This document shows, piece by piece, positions 1 to 7,626 of a DNA stretch of 64,000 nt; within the stretch, counting starts at the first letter, position 1; every line of letters starts with the position of its first letter. The position numbers and the translations under genes are program-made. The notes beneath the pieces are model-generated. The model was not told the origin of the DNA. It made no database searches and saw nothing but the letters and a program-made list of their open reading frames with translations. Source of the DNA: Hyphomicrobiales bacterium (GTDB lineage: Bacteria; Pseudomonadota; Alphaproteobacteria; Rhizobiales; Rhizobiaceae); NCBI GenBank assembly GCA_900472175.1, contig UCHD01000005.1:1-64000 (forward strand). Reading direction: 5' to 3'.

Positions 1-186
1 GCGGGCTTCTTGCGTTTAAACGCACGATGCCCGGCGAGCTTCCTGATGAACTTGGCGGCATCGTGCGTGCCGGGGAGGGGAGACCATCCCAGTTCGTTGT
101 TCCCCTCTCTCTGAAAGGTCTTCTCCGGCAATGCGGGCAAGGCCTTTCAGAGGATCGGTGCGGTGTTGCCGGGCGTCAACGGCCGC
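1..186. other. Left-edge stretch without an assigned gene
   Basis: No gene can be called with confidence. Two things are visible. First, a perfect 11-bp inverted repeat, CGCACGATGCC at 21-31 and GGCATCGTGCG at 57-67, could form a hairpin. A second repeat, CTGAAAGG at 111-118 and CCTTTCAG at 143-150, has a 24-base loop. Second, the minus strand is open from about position 146 to the window edge, with a possible TTG start at 140. It reads as a basic peptide with high third-position GC, so it could be the start of a small gene running off the window. There is no ATG and no clear ribosome binding site. Confidence 0.3.
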
Positions 187-984
187 TCATCTCATGCTGT
201 CGATTTCGCCCGCCTCTGAGCACTGTCGGGCCGGATCTTGATTGAGCATCAGATGGCAGACCAGGGCGATGATGGCGGCGAGGAAAATCAAGCTGGTGAG
301 GATGGTGCCGAAGCCCAGGCCACCATATTCGACCGGCTGCGACAACAGGTCTCCGAAGGATGCGCCAAGGGGGCGGGTGAAGATATAGGCCAGCCAGAAT
401 GCCAGGACGGCGTCCATTCTGAAGACATAATAAGCCACGGCAATGACGGCGATGATGGCTGCGAACAGGATGCCGGTCGTCAGGTAGCCGAGCGCAAACA
501 CCTCTGCGACGAGGTCGCCCGCGGCCGTTCCGAGCGCGAAGGTGAACAGGATTGCCAGCCAGTAGAACGCCTCACGGCGCACCGTGACGATCGAATGGAT
601 GGAAAGCGTTCGTTCAGCCGCATACCAGAGGGCTAAGGTTGCGCCCAGGGCCAGCGTGAACCAGATTGCGGTGGTTTGCAGCGCCACGCCGAAATTGTCG
701 ACAAGGTTGTCGGTTAGCAGCGTGCCGACAATGCTGATCAGGACGACGGCCGTCCAATAGACTGTGGGTACGTAGCGCTTCTGCGCAAACTGGAACCAGA
801 GCGCGGCGATGAGGACACCGGTCATGACAATCGACGTGACCGTCAGGCCGAAGCCCAGGTTGACTGCCAAATAATCCGCTGCGGTTTCGCCCATGGTGAC
901 GGCCATCAGCTTGATGAGCCAGAATTCCACGGTGACTTCGGGAACCCGGTTCTCCGGACGGGAGGGGGAGGCGGTGGTGGTCAT
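187..984 (-). CDS. DUF347-repeat multi-pass membrane protein
   Basis: 265-residue integral membrane protein of the COG4705/DUF347 type. DUF347 proteins are built from repeated membrane units with conserved glycine-acid signatures. Here these read GETAADYLAV (about 32-41), LLTDNLVDNFG (about 89-99), GTAAGDLVAE (about 152-161) and GASFGDLLSQ (about 207-216), one per repeat, with roughly eight to nine hydrophobic helices between them. The function of the family is not established; transport or sensing is a guess. The start has a GGAG sequence about 7 bases upstream. The gene lies downstream of the small exported-protein gene on the same strand with a 16-base gap, so the two are probably co-transcribed, divergently from a two-component system that may control them. 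Confidence 0.8.
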   Translation of the reverse strand: MTTTASPSRPENRVPEVTVEFWLIKLMAVTMGETAADYLAVNLGFGLTVTSIVMTGVLIAALWFQFAQKRYVPTVYWTAVVLISIVGTLLTDNLVDNFGVALQTTAIWFTLALGATLALWYAAERTLSIHSIVTVRREAFYWLAILFTFALGTAAGDLVAEVFALGYLTTGILFAAIIAVIAVAYYVFRMDAVLAFWLAYIFTRPLGASFGDLLSQPVEYGGLGFGTILTSLIFLAAIIALVCHLMLNQDPARQCSEAGEIDSMR

Positions 985-1000
985 GGCGGTGCTCCAATCC

Positions 1001-1264
1001 TTACTTGCCCATGATTTTCATGGCGTCCGTCAGGAAACCGTCGGAACGGGCGTCGTCATCGGCATTGCAGCGTTCGACGGCCTTCGTTTCCAGGTCGTTG
1101 ACCTTGGCCATGTCCGTCTCGCTCAGCGATGCCGCCGCCTTGGCGGCGCGCATGTCTTTCAGCATGTCCTCACAGGGAACCGTGGCGGCCCGTGCGTTGG
1201 AAACGGAGAGCGGCGCAGCGGCGGCAGCGATCATCAGGGCGGTGGCAAGAAGGGCTTTTTTCAT
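1001..1264 (-). CDS. Small exported (periplasmic) protein
   Basis: 87 residues. A clear Sec signal peptide (MKK, then an alanine/leucine-rich core, and an ARA|AT-type cleavage site near residue 26) is followed by a short, charged, probably helical mature part of about 60 residues. The mature part has two cysteines (about 31 and 66) that could form a disulfide. I chose the ATG at 1264 because the signal peptide begins exactly there; the frame extends upstream to 1336 but adds only a basic, unlikely leader. I do not recognise a named family. Its position before the DUF347 gene and divergent from a response regulator suggests an envelope-stress or ion-related role, which is inference only. Confidence 0.7.
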   Translation of the reverse strand: MKKALLATALMIAAAAAPLSVSNARAATVPCEDMLKDMRAAKAAASLSETDMAKVNDLETKAVERCNADDDARSDGFLTDAMKIMGK

Positions 1265-1629
1265 GGGATCTGTCCTTGAATGTGTGAGACGCGATTGCCT
1301 GGAATTGTTCCGTCGAGAGATGTGACGGAGGACCAATCTCTACCGGCGTGCTCATACGGCCGCCTTGCCGCAGGGATACGGTTTCGTAAGGTGGTGTGAA
1401 ATTTTCCTGCGCGCTCAGGCTTTGGACTGATGTGAAAGCACCGTATGGCGAGATGTGTCAGTTCCCGGATGACGAAAATTGCGCGCTTGCGGCCAGATTT
1501 TACAAATCGGTAATGCCGGGGCGAGGGGGCGGTAAAATCCCGCCTTCATCGTGTCCGCCGGCGCTGGTCCGTGAAGACCGGAAGCACTTTTTCTGCTATT
1601 GAGGCGCCACGGGCACAAGCGAGATTTCA
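1265..1629. other. Divergent intergenic region
   Basis: 365 bases between the small exported-protein gene (leftward) and the response regulator (rightward). It must hold both promoters, but I see no convincing -35/-10 pair and no long inverted repeat. A 68-codon frame at 1396-1602 lacks a ribosome binding site and any recognisable feature, so I do not call it. A binding site for the adjacent OmpR-type regulator may lie here. Confidence 0.4.
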
Positions 1630-2307
1630 ATGCGTATTTTGCTGATCGAGGACGACCGGAAAACCGTCGAGTACATTGTCAGGGGGCTGACGGAAGCAGG
1701 CCATGTCTGCGACCCTATTGCCGACGGACGCGACGGGCTTTTCCAGGCGACGCGCGAAGCCTACGACGTTGTCATCGTCGACCGGATGCTGCCGGGTCTC
1801 GACGGTCTTTCGGTGGTCAAGGCCATCAGAGCGGCGCAGGTCAAGACGCCGGCCCTTTTCCTGACCTCGATTGGCGGTGTCGATGATCGCGTGGAGGGGC
1901 TTGAGGCTGGCGGTGATGACTATCTCGTCAAGCCGTTTGCGTTTTCCGAACTGCTTGCCCGTGTCAACGCGCTCGGACGCAGGCCGCCTCAACAGGAGCA
2001 AACGACGGTACTGCGCGTCGCCGATCTCGAGGTCGACCTGATCAAGCGTCTGGTGCGCAGGGGGGATCAGGCGATCGATCTGCAGCCGCGGGAATTCACC
2101 TTGCTGGAAACCCTGATGCGCGGCGAGGGCCGGGTGCTCACCCGCACCATGCTCTTGGAGCGCGTCTGGGACTTTCACTTCGATCCGAAGACAAGCGTCG
2201 TCGAGACCCATATCAGCCGCCTGCGGGCCAAAATCGACAAACCGTTCGGGGCCCAGCTTCTCCATACCATTCGCAACATTGGCTATAGCCTGCATGCGCC
2301 GCGCTAG
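1630..2307 (+). CDS. OmpR/PhoB-family response regulator
   Basis: 225-residue two-component response regulator. The receiver domain (1 to about 115) has the acidic pair EDD at 7-9, the phospho-acceptor Asp51 in VIVDRMLPG, Thr79 and Lys101 in YLVKPF. The C-terminal winged-helix domain (about 125-223) has the family pattern LQPREFTLLE, then VWDFHFDPKTSVVETHISRL and GYSLH near the end. Such proteins bind direct repeats in promoters after phosphorylation by a partner kinase. The kinase gene starts inside this one (14-base overlap), so the two are translationally coupled. Likely targets are itself and the divergent exported-protein/DUF347 pair; the signal is unknown. Confidence 0.93.
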   Translation: MRILLIEDDRKTVEYIVRGLTEAGHVCDPIADGRDGLFQATREAYDVVIVDRMLPGLDGLSVVKAIRAAQVKTPALFLTSIGGVDDRVEGLEAGGDDYLVKPFAFSELLARVNALGRRPPQQEQTTVLRVADLEVDLIKRLVRRGDQAIDLQPREFTLLETLMRGEGRVLTRTMLLERVWDFHFDPKTSVVETHISRLRAKIDKPFGAQLLHTIRNIGYSLHAPR

Positions 2308-3667
2308 CTTGTACCGTAGTACGCCGTTCCGGCTGGCTCTTGCCTTCGGCCTGTTGTTCATTCTCGGTTTCCTGATCTCCGGCATCATCACCTATCAGTA
2401 CCTGAAGCGCGAACTGACCGGCGCGCTGGATACATCGGTGACGGAAATGTATGCGGTTACCACGTCGAACTATGCCCCCAACGATATGGAAGATCTCGTT
2501 GCAGCGATCGAAGCCTATGGCAAACATCCGGCGGCTGACGAACGGGTCTTTTCTCTGGTCGACCCATCCGGGCGGCGCATCGCCGGAAACGCAACGGTTG
2601 CACACCTTGCCGATGGCCTTGCCAGCGTTACGGCGGCCGATATCGGTATGCCGGGAAATAGCGTCTTTCGTGTCTTCTCCGGTCCCGTCGGACAAAATCG
2701 CCTGACCGTCGGGCGCAGTCTGTCGGAAACCGACGATTTCGAGGATATCGCCCTTTTCAGCTTTGCCTGGGTGGCGGTGCTGACGATCGTTTTCGCGGCT
2801 GTGGGCGGAACCCTTCTTGCAAACCGGGCGCAGCGGCGGCTGGACGGGGTGGCCGAGACCATGGTGGATATTTCCAATGGCCGAATGCAGGCGCGCATCC
2901 CTCTGAGCGGCCGCAGGGACGATATCGATCTCCTGGCGATCCAGATCAACGATGCGCTGGAGCGTTTGTCCAGTCTGGTGGAAAGCATGCGACAGGTGAG
3001 TGCGGACATTGCGCATGATCTGAAAACCCCGCTCAACCGCCTGAAGATGACGATCCAGGATGCCATGGGCAAGAACGAGCGAAAGGAACCGATCGAGGAC
3101 CTTCTCGCCGCCGCGCTTGAGGAGAGCGACCAGATCAATGCGACGTTCGAAGCTTTGCTGCGGATCTCGCAGATCGAGGCCGGTAGCCGCAAAGCCCGTT
3201 TCCACCCTGTCGATCTGCTCGGCCTGATGACTGACATTGCGGAAATCTACGCCGATGTCGCCGAAGACAACGGCCAGTTCCTGAGCTTTGCCGCGCCTTC
3301 GGCCGGGGTATGGCTGGTCTCCGGCGATCGCGAACTGCTGATACAGCTGTTCGTCAATCTCGTCGAGAACGCCATCAATCATTGCCTGTCGGGAACGAGG
3401 ATCACTCTCTCGCTTTTAATGGCCGCTGACCGGCTGGTCGCAACAGTTAGCGATACGGGGCCGGGCATTCCGGAGACCGAGCGTGAAAGAGTGTTCAGGC
3501 GCCTTTACAGGCTGGACAAGAGCCGCTCGACGCCGGGCAGCGGCCTTGGCCTCAGCCTGGTTCGCGCCATTGCCGATCTGCATGATGCGGATCTGGCGCT
3601 GGCCGATAACCATCCGGGGCTTATGGTTTCCCTTTCGATGGCGCGGGCAAACACCTTGGTGCAATAG
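2294..3667 (+). CDS. Sensor histidine kinase, partner of the upstream regulator
   Basis: 457 residues, inner membrane. First membrane segment about 13-36, periplasmic sensor region about 38-150, second membrane segment about 153-176, then a HAMP linker. The dimerisation domain has His241 in the H-box DIAHDLKTPL. The ATPase domain shows N-box ENAINHC, G1 SDTGPGIP, F-box FRRLYRLD and G2 GSGLGLSLV. I chose the ATG at 2294, which overlaps the end of the regulator gene by 14 bases; a longer in-frame start at 2279 is possible. The sensor region has no domain I can name. Together with the regulator it forms a complete two-component pair of PhoQ/EnvZ-like architecture. Confidence 0.93.
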   Translation: MRRASLYRSTPFRLALAFGLLFILGFLISGIITYQYLKRELTGALDTSVTEMYAVTTSNYAPNDMEDLVAAIEAYGKHPAADERVFSLVDPSGRRIAGNATVAHLADGLASVTAADIGMPGNSVFRVFSGPVGQNRLTVGRSLSETDDFEDIALFSFAWVAVLTIVFAAVGGTLLANRAQRRLDGVAETMVDISNGRMQARIPLSGRRDDIDLLAIQINDALERLSSLVESMRQVSADIAHDLKTPLNRLKMTIQDAMGKNERKEPIEDLLAAALEESDQINATFEALLRISQIEAGSRKARFHPVDLLGLMTDIAEIYADVAEDNGQFLSFAAPSAGVWLVSGDRELLIQLFVNLVENAINHCLSGTRITLSLLMAADRLVATVSDTGPGIPETERERVFRRLYRLDKSRSTPGSGLGLSLVRAIADLHDADLALADNHPGLMVSLSMARANTLVQ

Positions 3668-3674
3668 GCATTTT

Positions 3675-3703
3675 CGCGGCACGCCAAGTTTTCCGTTGCC
3701 GCG
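3675..3703. terminator. Candidate bidirectional terminator hairpin
   Basis: Inverted repeat CGCGGCA (3675-3681) and TGCCGCG (3697-3703) between two convergent genes, the histidine kinase and the LacI-type regulator. The loop is 15 bases and contains a T run (AAGTTTTCC), so the fit to an intrinsic terminator is moderate. Position between convergent stops is the main support. Confidence 0.4.
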
Positions 3704-3727
3704 CTCCAAATTCGAAAGAGTGGCAGC

Positions 3728-4792
3728 TCAGGCATCGATGTCGCGGATGGAATCGAGTGGGCCTTTGAGCGCGGTGCGCGGATGCACCAGCTCCGGCTGG
3801 ATCAGGTGGATCTTCACGGCGGGGCGGGTTTCTTCGATCAGTTCGAAGGCCTTGGCCAGCATGCTTTCCGTATCCTGCCGGATCATGATCACCGGGAAGG
3901 GTAGGAAGGAGCCGAAGGGGTCATAGTCATAGCAACCGACCACGATATCGGCGAAGGTCTCGTGCGGGTGCTGCGCCATGAAGCGGAGCAGGCCTTCGAA
4001 GTTGATCGACGAATTGATGAACAGTCCGCGCGGCAGCTTTCCCTCGCGCTCGTAAAAAGCCTCGAAAGCCTTTTGCGTCATGCCCGGTGAATAGCCGGTC
4101 GGCTGGATGCAGGCGTCGCTGTCGTGGCCAAGCAGTTCGGTCTTGATATCGCGAAAACCCTTGATGCGCTCTCGGCTGGCATGGTCGTTGCGGCCGCCGA
4201 ACAGGAACAGTTCCTCTGGCTTCAAAGGCGAGGCGGCATCGTCGAACCGCTTGATGATCGCCTGGGTCAGGAGTCTAGCGCCCTGATAATTGTCGCTGAT
4301 GACGGACGGCGCCTTGGTGCCGGGAAGATCGATATTGATATGGCGGATGCCTGCGGCTTCGCACAGGCCATGGACGCTGTCGGGATCAGTGGCGCCGGCA
4401 ATGAACAGTTCGTCGATCGAATAGGAAATCAGCGTTTCGACCGTCGCCAGTTCCTCCTGCGGATCGCGTGACGCGCTGACAACCACCGGGCATTTGCCGT
4501 GGCTGCGCACCTGCGCCTCAAACGTCTGGGCCATGGAGGAGAAATAGCGGTTGTCGTGAACGGGCAGAAGCAGGCCGACAAGCCCGGAGCGGGAATTGCG
4601 CAGGCCGCGGGCCTGGAGATTGGCGGTGTATTGATGCTGCTCGGCAAGGCCCTGAATGAGTTCGGCGGTGCTTTCCTTGATCCGGCGCTTGCGCCATGTG
4701 CCGTTGAGCACCGCGCTGACGGTAGACGCTGAACAGCCGGACAGGACCGATAGATCGTAGATCGTTGCCTTCTTTTTGCCCTGCGGTTTCAT
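3728..4792 (-). CDS. LacI-family transcriptional regulator
   Basis: 354 residues. The N-terminal helix-turn-helix (ATIYDLSVLSGCSASTVSAVL, about 9-29) is the LacI-type pattern, followed by the hinge and a periplasmic-binding-protein-like effector domain (about 60-345) with the usual entry SGLVGLLLPVHDNRYFSS. It most likely represses the divergent sugar-uptake operon that begins at 5035 and is released by the imported sugar or a phosphorylated derivative. A near-perfect palindromic operator candidate lies at 4861-4880, between the two genes. Effector identity cannot be read from the sequence. Confidence 0.92.
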   Translation of the reverse strand: MKPQGKKKATIYDLSVLSGCSASTVSAVLNGTWRKRRIKESTAELIQGLAEQHQYTANLQARGLRNSRSGLVGLLLPVHDNRYFSSMAQTFEAQVRSHGKCPVVVSASRDPQEELATVETLISYSIDELFIAGATDPDSVHGLCEAAGIRHINIDLPGTKAPSVISDNYQGARLLTQAIIKRFDDAASPLKPEELFLFGGRNDHASRERIKGFRDIKTELLGHDSDACIQPTGYSPGMTQKAFEAFYEREGKLPRGLFINSSINFEGLLRFMAQHPHETFADIVVGCYDYDPFGSFLPFPVIMIRQDTESMLAKAFELIEETRPAVKIHLIQPELVHPRTALKGPLDSIRDIDA

Positions 4793-4829
4793 CGATTCCT
4801 CCCTTCATTTGCTTAGTGCCAATTTCCTC

Positions 4830-4858
4830 TTGACGAAAGTTTAAATCCAAAACATATT
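4830..4858 (+). promoter_or_regulatory. Candidate sigma-70-type promoter of the first sugar operon
   Basis: TTGACG at 4830-4835 and CATATT at 4853-4858 are separated by 17 bases; TATTAT at 4855-4860 is an alternative -10 with a 19-base spacer. The surrounding sequence is AT-rich against a GC-rich background. The LacI-type operator candidate starts directly downstream, where a bound repressor would block transcription. Confidence 0.6.
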
Positions 4859-4860
4859 AT

Positions 4861-4901
4861 TTGCACCATCGATTGTGCAAAAAAGAAATATCGATTGTGC
4901 A
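4861..4901. promoter_or_regulatory. LacI-type operator plus a second half-site
   Basis: A 20-bp palindrome, TTGCACCATCGATTGTGCAA (4861-4880), is symmetric except for one mismatched pair and has the central CG typical of LacI-family operators. Its right half recurs as ATCGATTGTGCA at 4868-4879 and again at 4890-4901. The repeats are exactly 22 bases apart, about two helical turns, so the same protein could occupy both from one face of the DNA. It sits just downstream of the candidate -10 and about 69 bases from the divergent lacI-type gene, supporting control of both. Confidence 0.75.
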
Positions 4902-5034
4902 GCATGGTCCGCTTGAGGAGGCGGTGGAGTGGAGGATGCGATTTCCCGCGTCAATCCGAACTGAACTGACAGGGTGCGCCAGCCGGGCGCCCGGGCCTGT
5001 TTCCGTGCGCGGAAACGTTTGGAGGAGGAAGAGC

Positions 5035-6012
5035 ATGAAAAGATTTATGATTGCGGCGCTCGCTGCATCGCTGTCGTTTGGTGTTTCGTTTGCGGCGATG
5101 GCCGCCGACAAGGTTGGCGTCGTCGTCAAGATCGGCGGTATTCCGTGGTTCAACGCGATGGATGCCGGGATCAAGGAGCAGGGCGCCAAGCTCGGTCTCG
5201 ATGCTTTCATGGTTGGCCCGACCAGCGCTGACCCGGCGCTGCAGGTGCGCGCCATCGAGGATCTGATCGCGCAGGGCGTCAAGGTGATCGGCGTGGTCCC
5301 CAACGATGCCAAGGTTCTTGAGCCGGTGCTTGCCAAGGCGAAGCAAGCCGGCATCTTCGTCATCACCCATGAATCGCCGAGCCAGAAGGGGGCCGACTGG
5401 AATTTCGAGCTTGCCTCATCGACCGGTTTTGGTGAAGCGCATGCCAAACTCCTGGCTGAAAAGATGGGCGGAAAGGGTGAATATGCCGTGTTCGTCGGCT
5501 CGCTCACCGTTCCCCTGCACAATGCCTGGGCCGATGCGGCCGTCGCTTATCTCAAGGCCAACTATCCCGACATGAAACTGGTCGGCGAACGCTACGGCGT
5601 GGCCGAGGATGTCGATAAGAGCCGTTCGACGGCGCTTGATCTGATCTCCGCTCACCCGGACCTGAAGGGCTTCCTTGCCTTCGGCAGCCAGGGGCCGATC
5701 GGCGCCGGACGTGCCGTTGAGGAACGCCGCAAGACCGGTGAAATCTTCGTGCTCGGACCATTCTCGCCCGGCCAGGGCCAGAAGCTGATCAAGTCCGGTG
5801 CGATCTCCGGTGGCTTCATGTGGAATCCGAAACAGGCCGGCGAAGTCTTCGTCACCATGGCCGACCGCCTGATCAAGGGCGAAAGCGTCAAGGATGGTGA
5901 CGATATTCCGGGTCTCGGCGTCATCAAGCCTGCTGGTAACGACATCATCGTCGATCAGCTTTTGCCGATCAACAAGGATACCGTGGACGAGCTTGCAGGC
6001 ATGGGCCTGTAA
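5035..6012 (+). CDS. Sugar ABC transporter, periplasmic binding protein
   Basis: 325 residues. Signal peptide about 1-23 (MKRFMIAALAASL..., cleavage near AMA|ADK), then a two-lobed type I sugar-binding fold (Peripla_BP_4 class, as in RbsB, LsrB and RhaS), beginning KVGVVVKIGGIPWFNAM. It captures the sugar in the periplasm for the permeases encoded downstream. The ATG at 5035 has a very strong ribosome binding site (GGAGGAGG about 7 bases upstream); the frame runs further upstream but without signal features. First gene of the operon 5035-12713, under the LacI-type operator. The ligand cannot be deduced; the downstream epimerase, kinase and aldolase point to a ketose or a sugar converted to one. 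Confidence 0.92.
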   Translation: MKRFMIAALAASLSFGVSFAAMAADKVGVVVKIGGIPWFNAMDAGIKEQGAKLGLDAFMVGPTSADPALQVRAIEDLIAQGVKVIGVVPNDAKVLEPVLAKAKQAGIFVITHESPSQKGADWNFELASSTGFGEAHAKLLAEKMGGKGEYAVFVGSLTVPLHNAWADAAVAYLKANYPDMKLVGERYGVAEDVDKSRSTALDLISAHPDLKGFLAFGSQGPIGAGRAVEERRKTGEIFVLGPFSPGQGQKLIKSGAISGGFMWNPKQAGEVFVTMADRLIKGESVKDGDDIPGLGVIKPAGNDIIVDQLLPINKDTVDELAGMGL

Positions 6013-6045
6013 CGCGCTTCCCGAATGGGTTCTCCCGGGCTGCTG

Positions 6046-6063
6046 GGCTGGCTTCGGCCGGCT
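6046..6063 (+). promoter_or_regulatory. Intercistronic hairpin with UUCG loop
   Basis: GGCTGGC (6046-6052), loop TTCG, GCCGGCT (6057-6063): a 7-bp stem including two G-U pairs, closed by C(UUCG)G, an unusually stable tetraloop. It lies in the 99-base gap between the binding-protein and ATPase genes and has no following T run, so it more likely protects the upstream mRNA end than terminates. Confidence 0.55.
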
Positions 6064-6111
6064 CGGCGGCGCCCGGAAGTTCTAAAAATCAGCATTTCAC
6101 AGGTTGAACCG

Positions 6112-7626
6112 ATGACTGGACGCGAGAGCGCTAAGAGTGGCCAAAAGCCGCTTCTGTCCCTGCGCAACATCAACATGACGTTTGGTGGCGTCAGGGCCTT
6201 GAAGGATGTCAGTTTCGACGTCCTGCCGGGCGAGGTGCATTGCCTGGCGGGTGAAAACGGCTCGGGCAAGAGCACGCTGATCAAGATCATCACCGGCGTC
6301 TACCGGCCGCAGGATGGCGCGGTGATCGAGTTCGACGGGCAGACCTATTCGCATATGTCGCCGGTGACGGCGCAGAATTCCGGCATTCAGGTGATCTGGC
6401 AGGATCTGGCGCTGTTTCCGGAAATGACGGTGGCCGAGAATATTGCGTTCCAGACGCTGCTCGGCCGCTGGCCGCGTTTCGTCAATTATAACGCCATGCG
6501 CGAGAAGGCGGTCAAAGCCCTGGCGCGGCTGGACGTGACGCTCGATGTCGACCGGCCGCTGAAGGACTATGCCATCGCCCAGCGCCAGATCGTGGCGATT
6601 GCCCGGGCGCTGGTCGGCGAAGCGAAGCTCGTCTTCATGGACGAGCCGACCGCATCGCTGACGCAATCGGAAACCGACCATCTCCTCGATATTGTCCGCA
6701 CGCTGTCTGCCTCCGGTGTTGCCGTTGTTTTCGTCAGCCACCGGCTGGCCGAGGTGCTGGAGATTTCCAGCCGGCTGACGGTGTTGCGCGATGGTGCGCT
6801 GGTTGGCGCCTATTCGACCGAGGGCATGACCCAGTCGCGCATTACCGAACTGATGACCGGCAAGACCTTCGACCAGACGGTTCGCGCCCGCAATGTCAAT
6901 GCCAATCCGGTGGTGCTGGAGGTGGAAGCTCTTTCGCGGCCCGGACAGTTCGAGGATATCTCGTTTACCGTGCGGCGGGGCGAAACCCTTGGCATTACGG
7001 GATTGCTGGGGGCAGGGCGCACTGAACTGGCACTCTCGCTGTTCGGCATGCTGAAGCCGCGTTCCGGCACCGTCAAACTCGAAGGCAAGCCGGTGCATTT
7101 CTCTTCCAATCGTGACGCCATCGCGGCGGGGATCGCCTATCTCTCTGAAGACCGGCTGTCGCTCGGCCTGATCCAGCCACAATCGATCGCCGACAATCTG
7201 GTGATTTCCTCGCTCGACAAGATCATCGCGGGCGGACTGTTGTCCGACAGCCGCAAGCGCGATCTCGTCGCTCAATGGATCGCTGATCTCGGCGTCAAGA
7301 TCGGGCTGCAAACCGATGCGATCTCGACATTGTCTGGCGGCAACCAGCAGCGCATTGCCATTGCCAAATGGCTGGCGACCGATCCGAAGCTGCTCATCCT
7401 CGATGCCCCGACCGTCGGCGTCGATGTCGGCGCACGCGCAGGCATCTTCGATATCGTCGCGAAGCTGGCGGAGACGGGCCTCGCGATCATCCTGATTTCC
7501 GACGAAGTGCCGGAAGTCTATTTCAACGCGGACCGCGTGCTGCATATGGCAAAGGGTCGGATCGTCGACCAGTTCTTGCCGGCGGCCTGCTCGCTCGCCG
7601 AGATCGAGGCAGCCGTCTATGCGTAA
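6112..7626 (+). CDS. Sugar ABC transporter, double ATPase
   Basis: 504 residues, two fused nucleotide-binding domains as in RbsA, MglA and XylG. Domain 1 (about 15-250) has Walker A GENGSGKST, a weak signature (YAIAQRQIVAIARA) and Walker B LVFMDEPTAS. Domain 2 (about 265-500) has the family's usual degenerate Walker A (GLLGAGRTE), a normal signature LSGGNQQR, and Walker B LLILDAPTVG, in which the expected catalytic Glu is Ala. So only domain 1 keeps the Glu. I chose the ATG at 6112; upstream codons in frame lack ATPase features. It overlaps the next gene by 8 bases. It powers import of the sugar bound by the upstream protein. Confidence 0.93.
   Translation: MTGRESAKSGQKPLLSLRNINMTFGGVRALKDVSFDVLPGEVHCLAGENGSGKSTLIKIITGVYRPQDGAVIEFDGQTYSHMSPVTAQNSGIQVIWQDLALFPEMTVAENIAFQTLLGRWPRFVNYNAMREKAVKALARLDVTLDVDRPLKDYAIAQRQIVAIARALVGEAKLVFMDEPTASLTQSETDHLLDIVRTLSASGVAVVFVSHRLAEVLEISSRLTVLRDGALVGAYSTEGMTQSRITELMTGKTFDQTVRARNVNANPVVLEVEALSRPGQFEDISFTVRRGETLGITGLLGAGRTELALSLFGMLKPRSGTVKLEGKPVHFSSNRDAIAAGIAYLSEDRLSLGLIQPQSIADNLVISSLDKIIAGGLLSDSRKRDLVAQWIADLGVKIGLQTDAISTLSGGNQQRIAIAKWLATDPKLLILDAPTVGVDVGARAGIFDIVAKLAETGLAIILISDEVPEVYFNADRVLHMAKGRIVDQFLPAACSLAEIEAAVYA

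Noticed and set aside
1396-1602. 68-codon plus-strand frame in the divergent region
   Set aside because: No ribosome binding site, no domain or signal peptide, unusual composition compared with neighbouring genes.
1627-3382. Long minus-strand frames (1627-2391, 2213-3382)
   Set aside because: Antisense to the response regulator and histidine kinase, both with all catalytic motifs.
6097-7545. 482-codon open frame on the minus strand
   Set aside because: Antisense to the double ATPase with full Walker and signature motifs; the product is rich in Arg, Asp and His without domain features.
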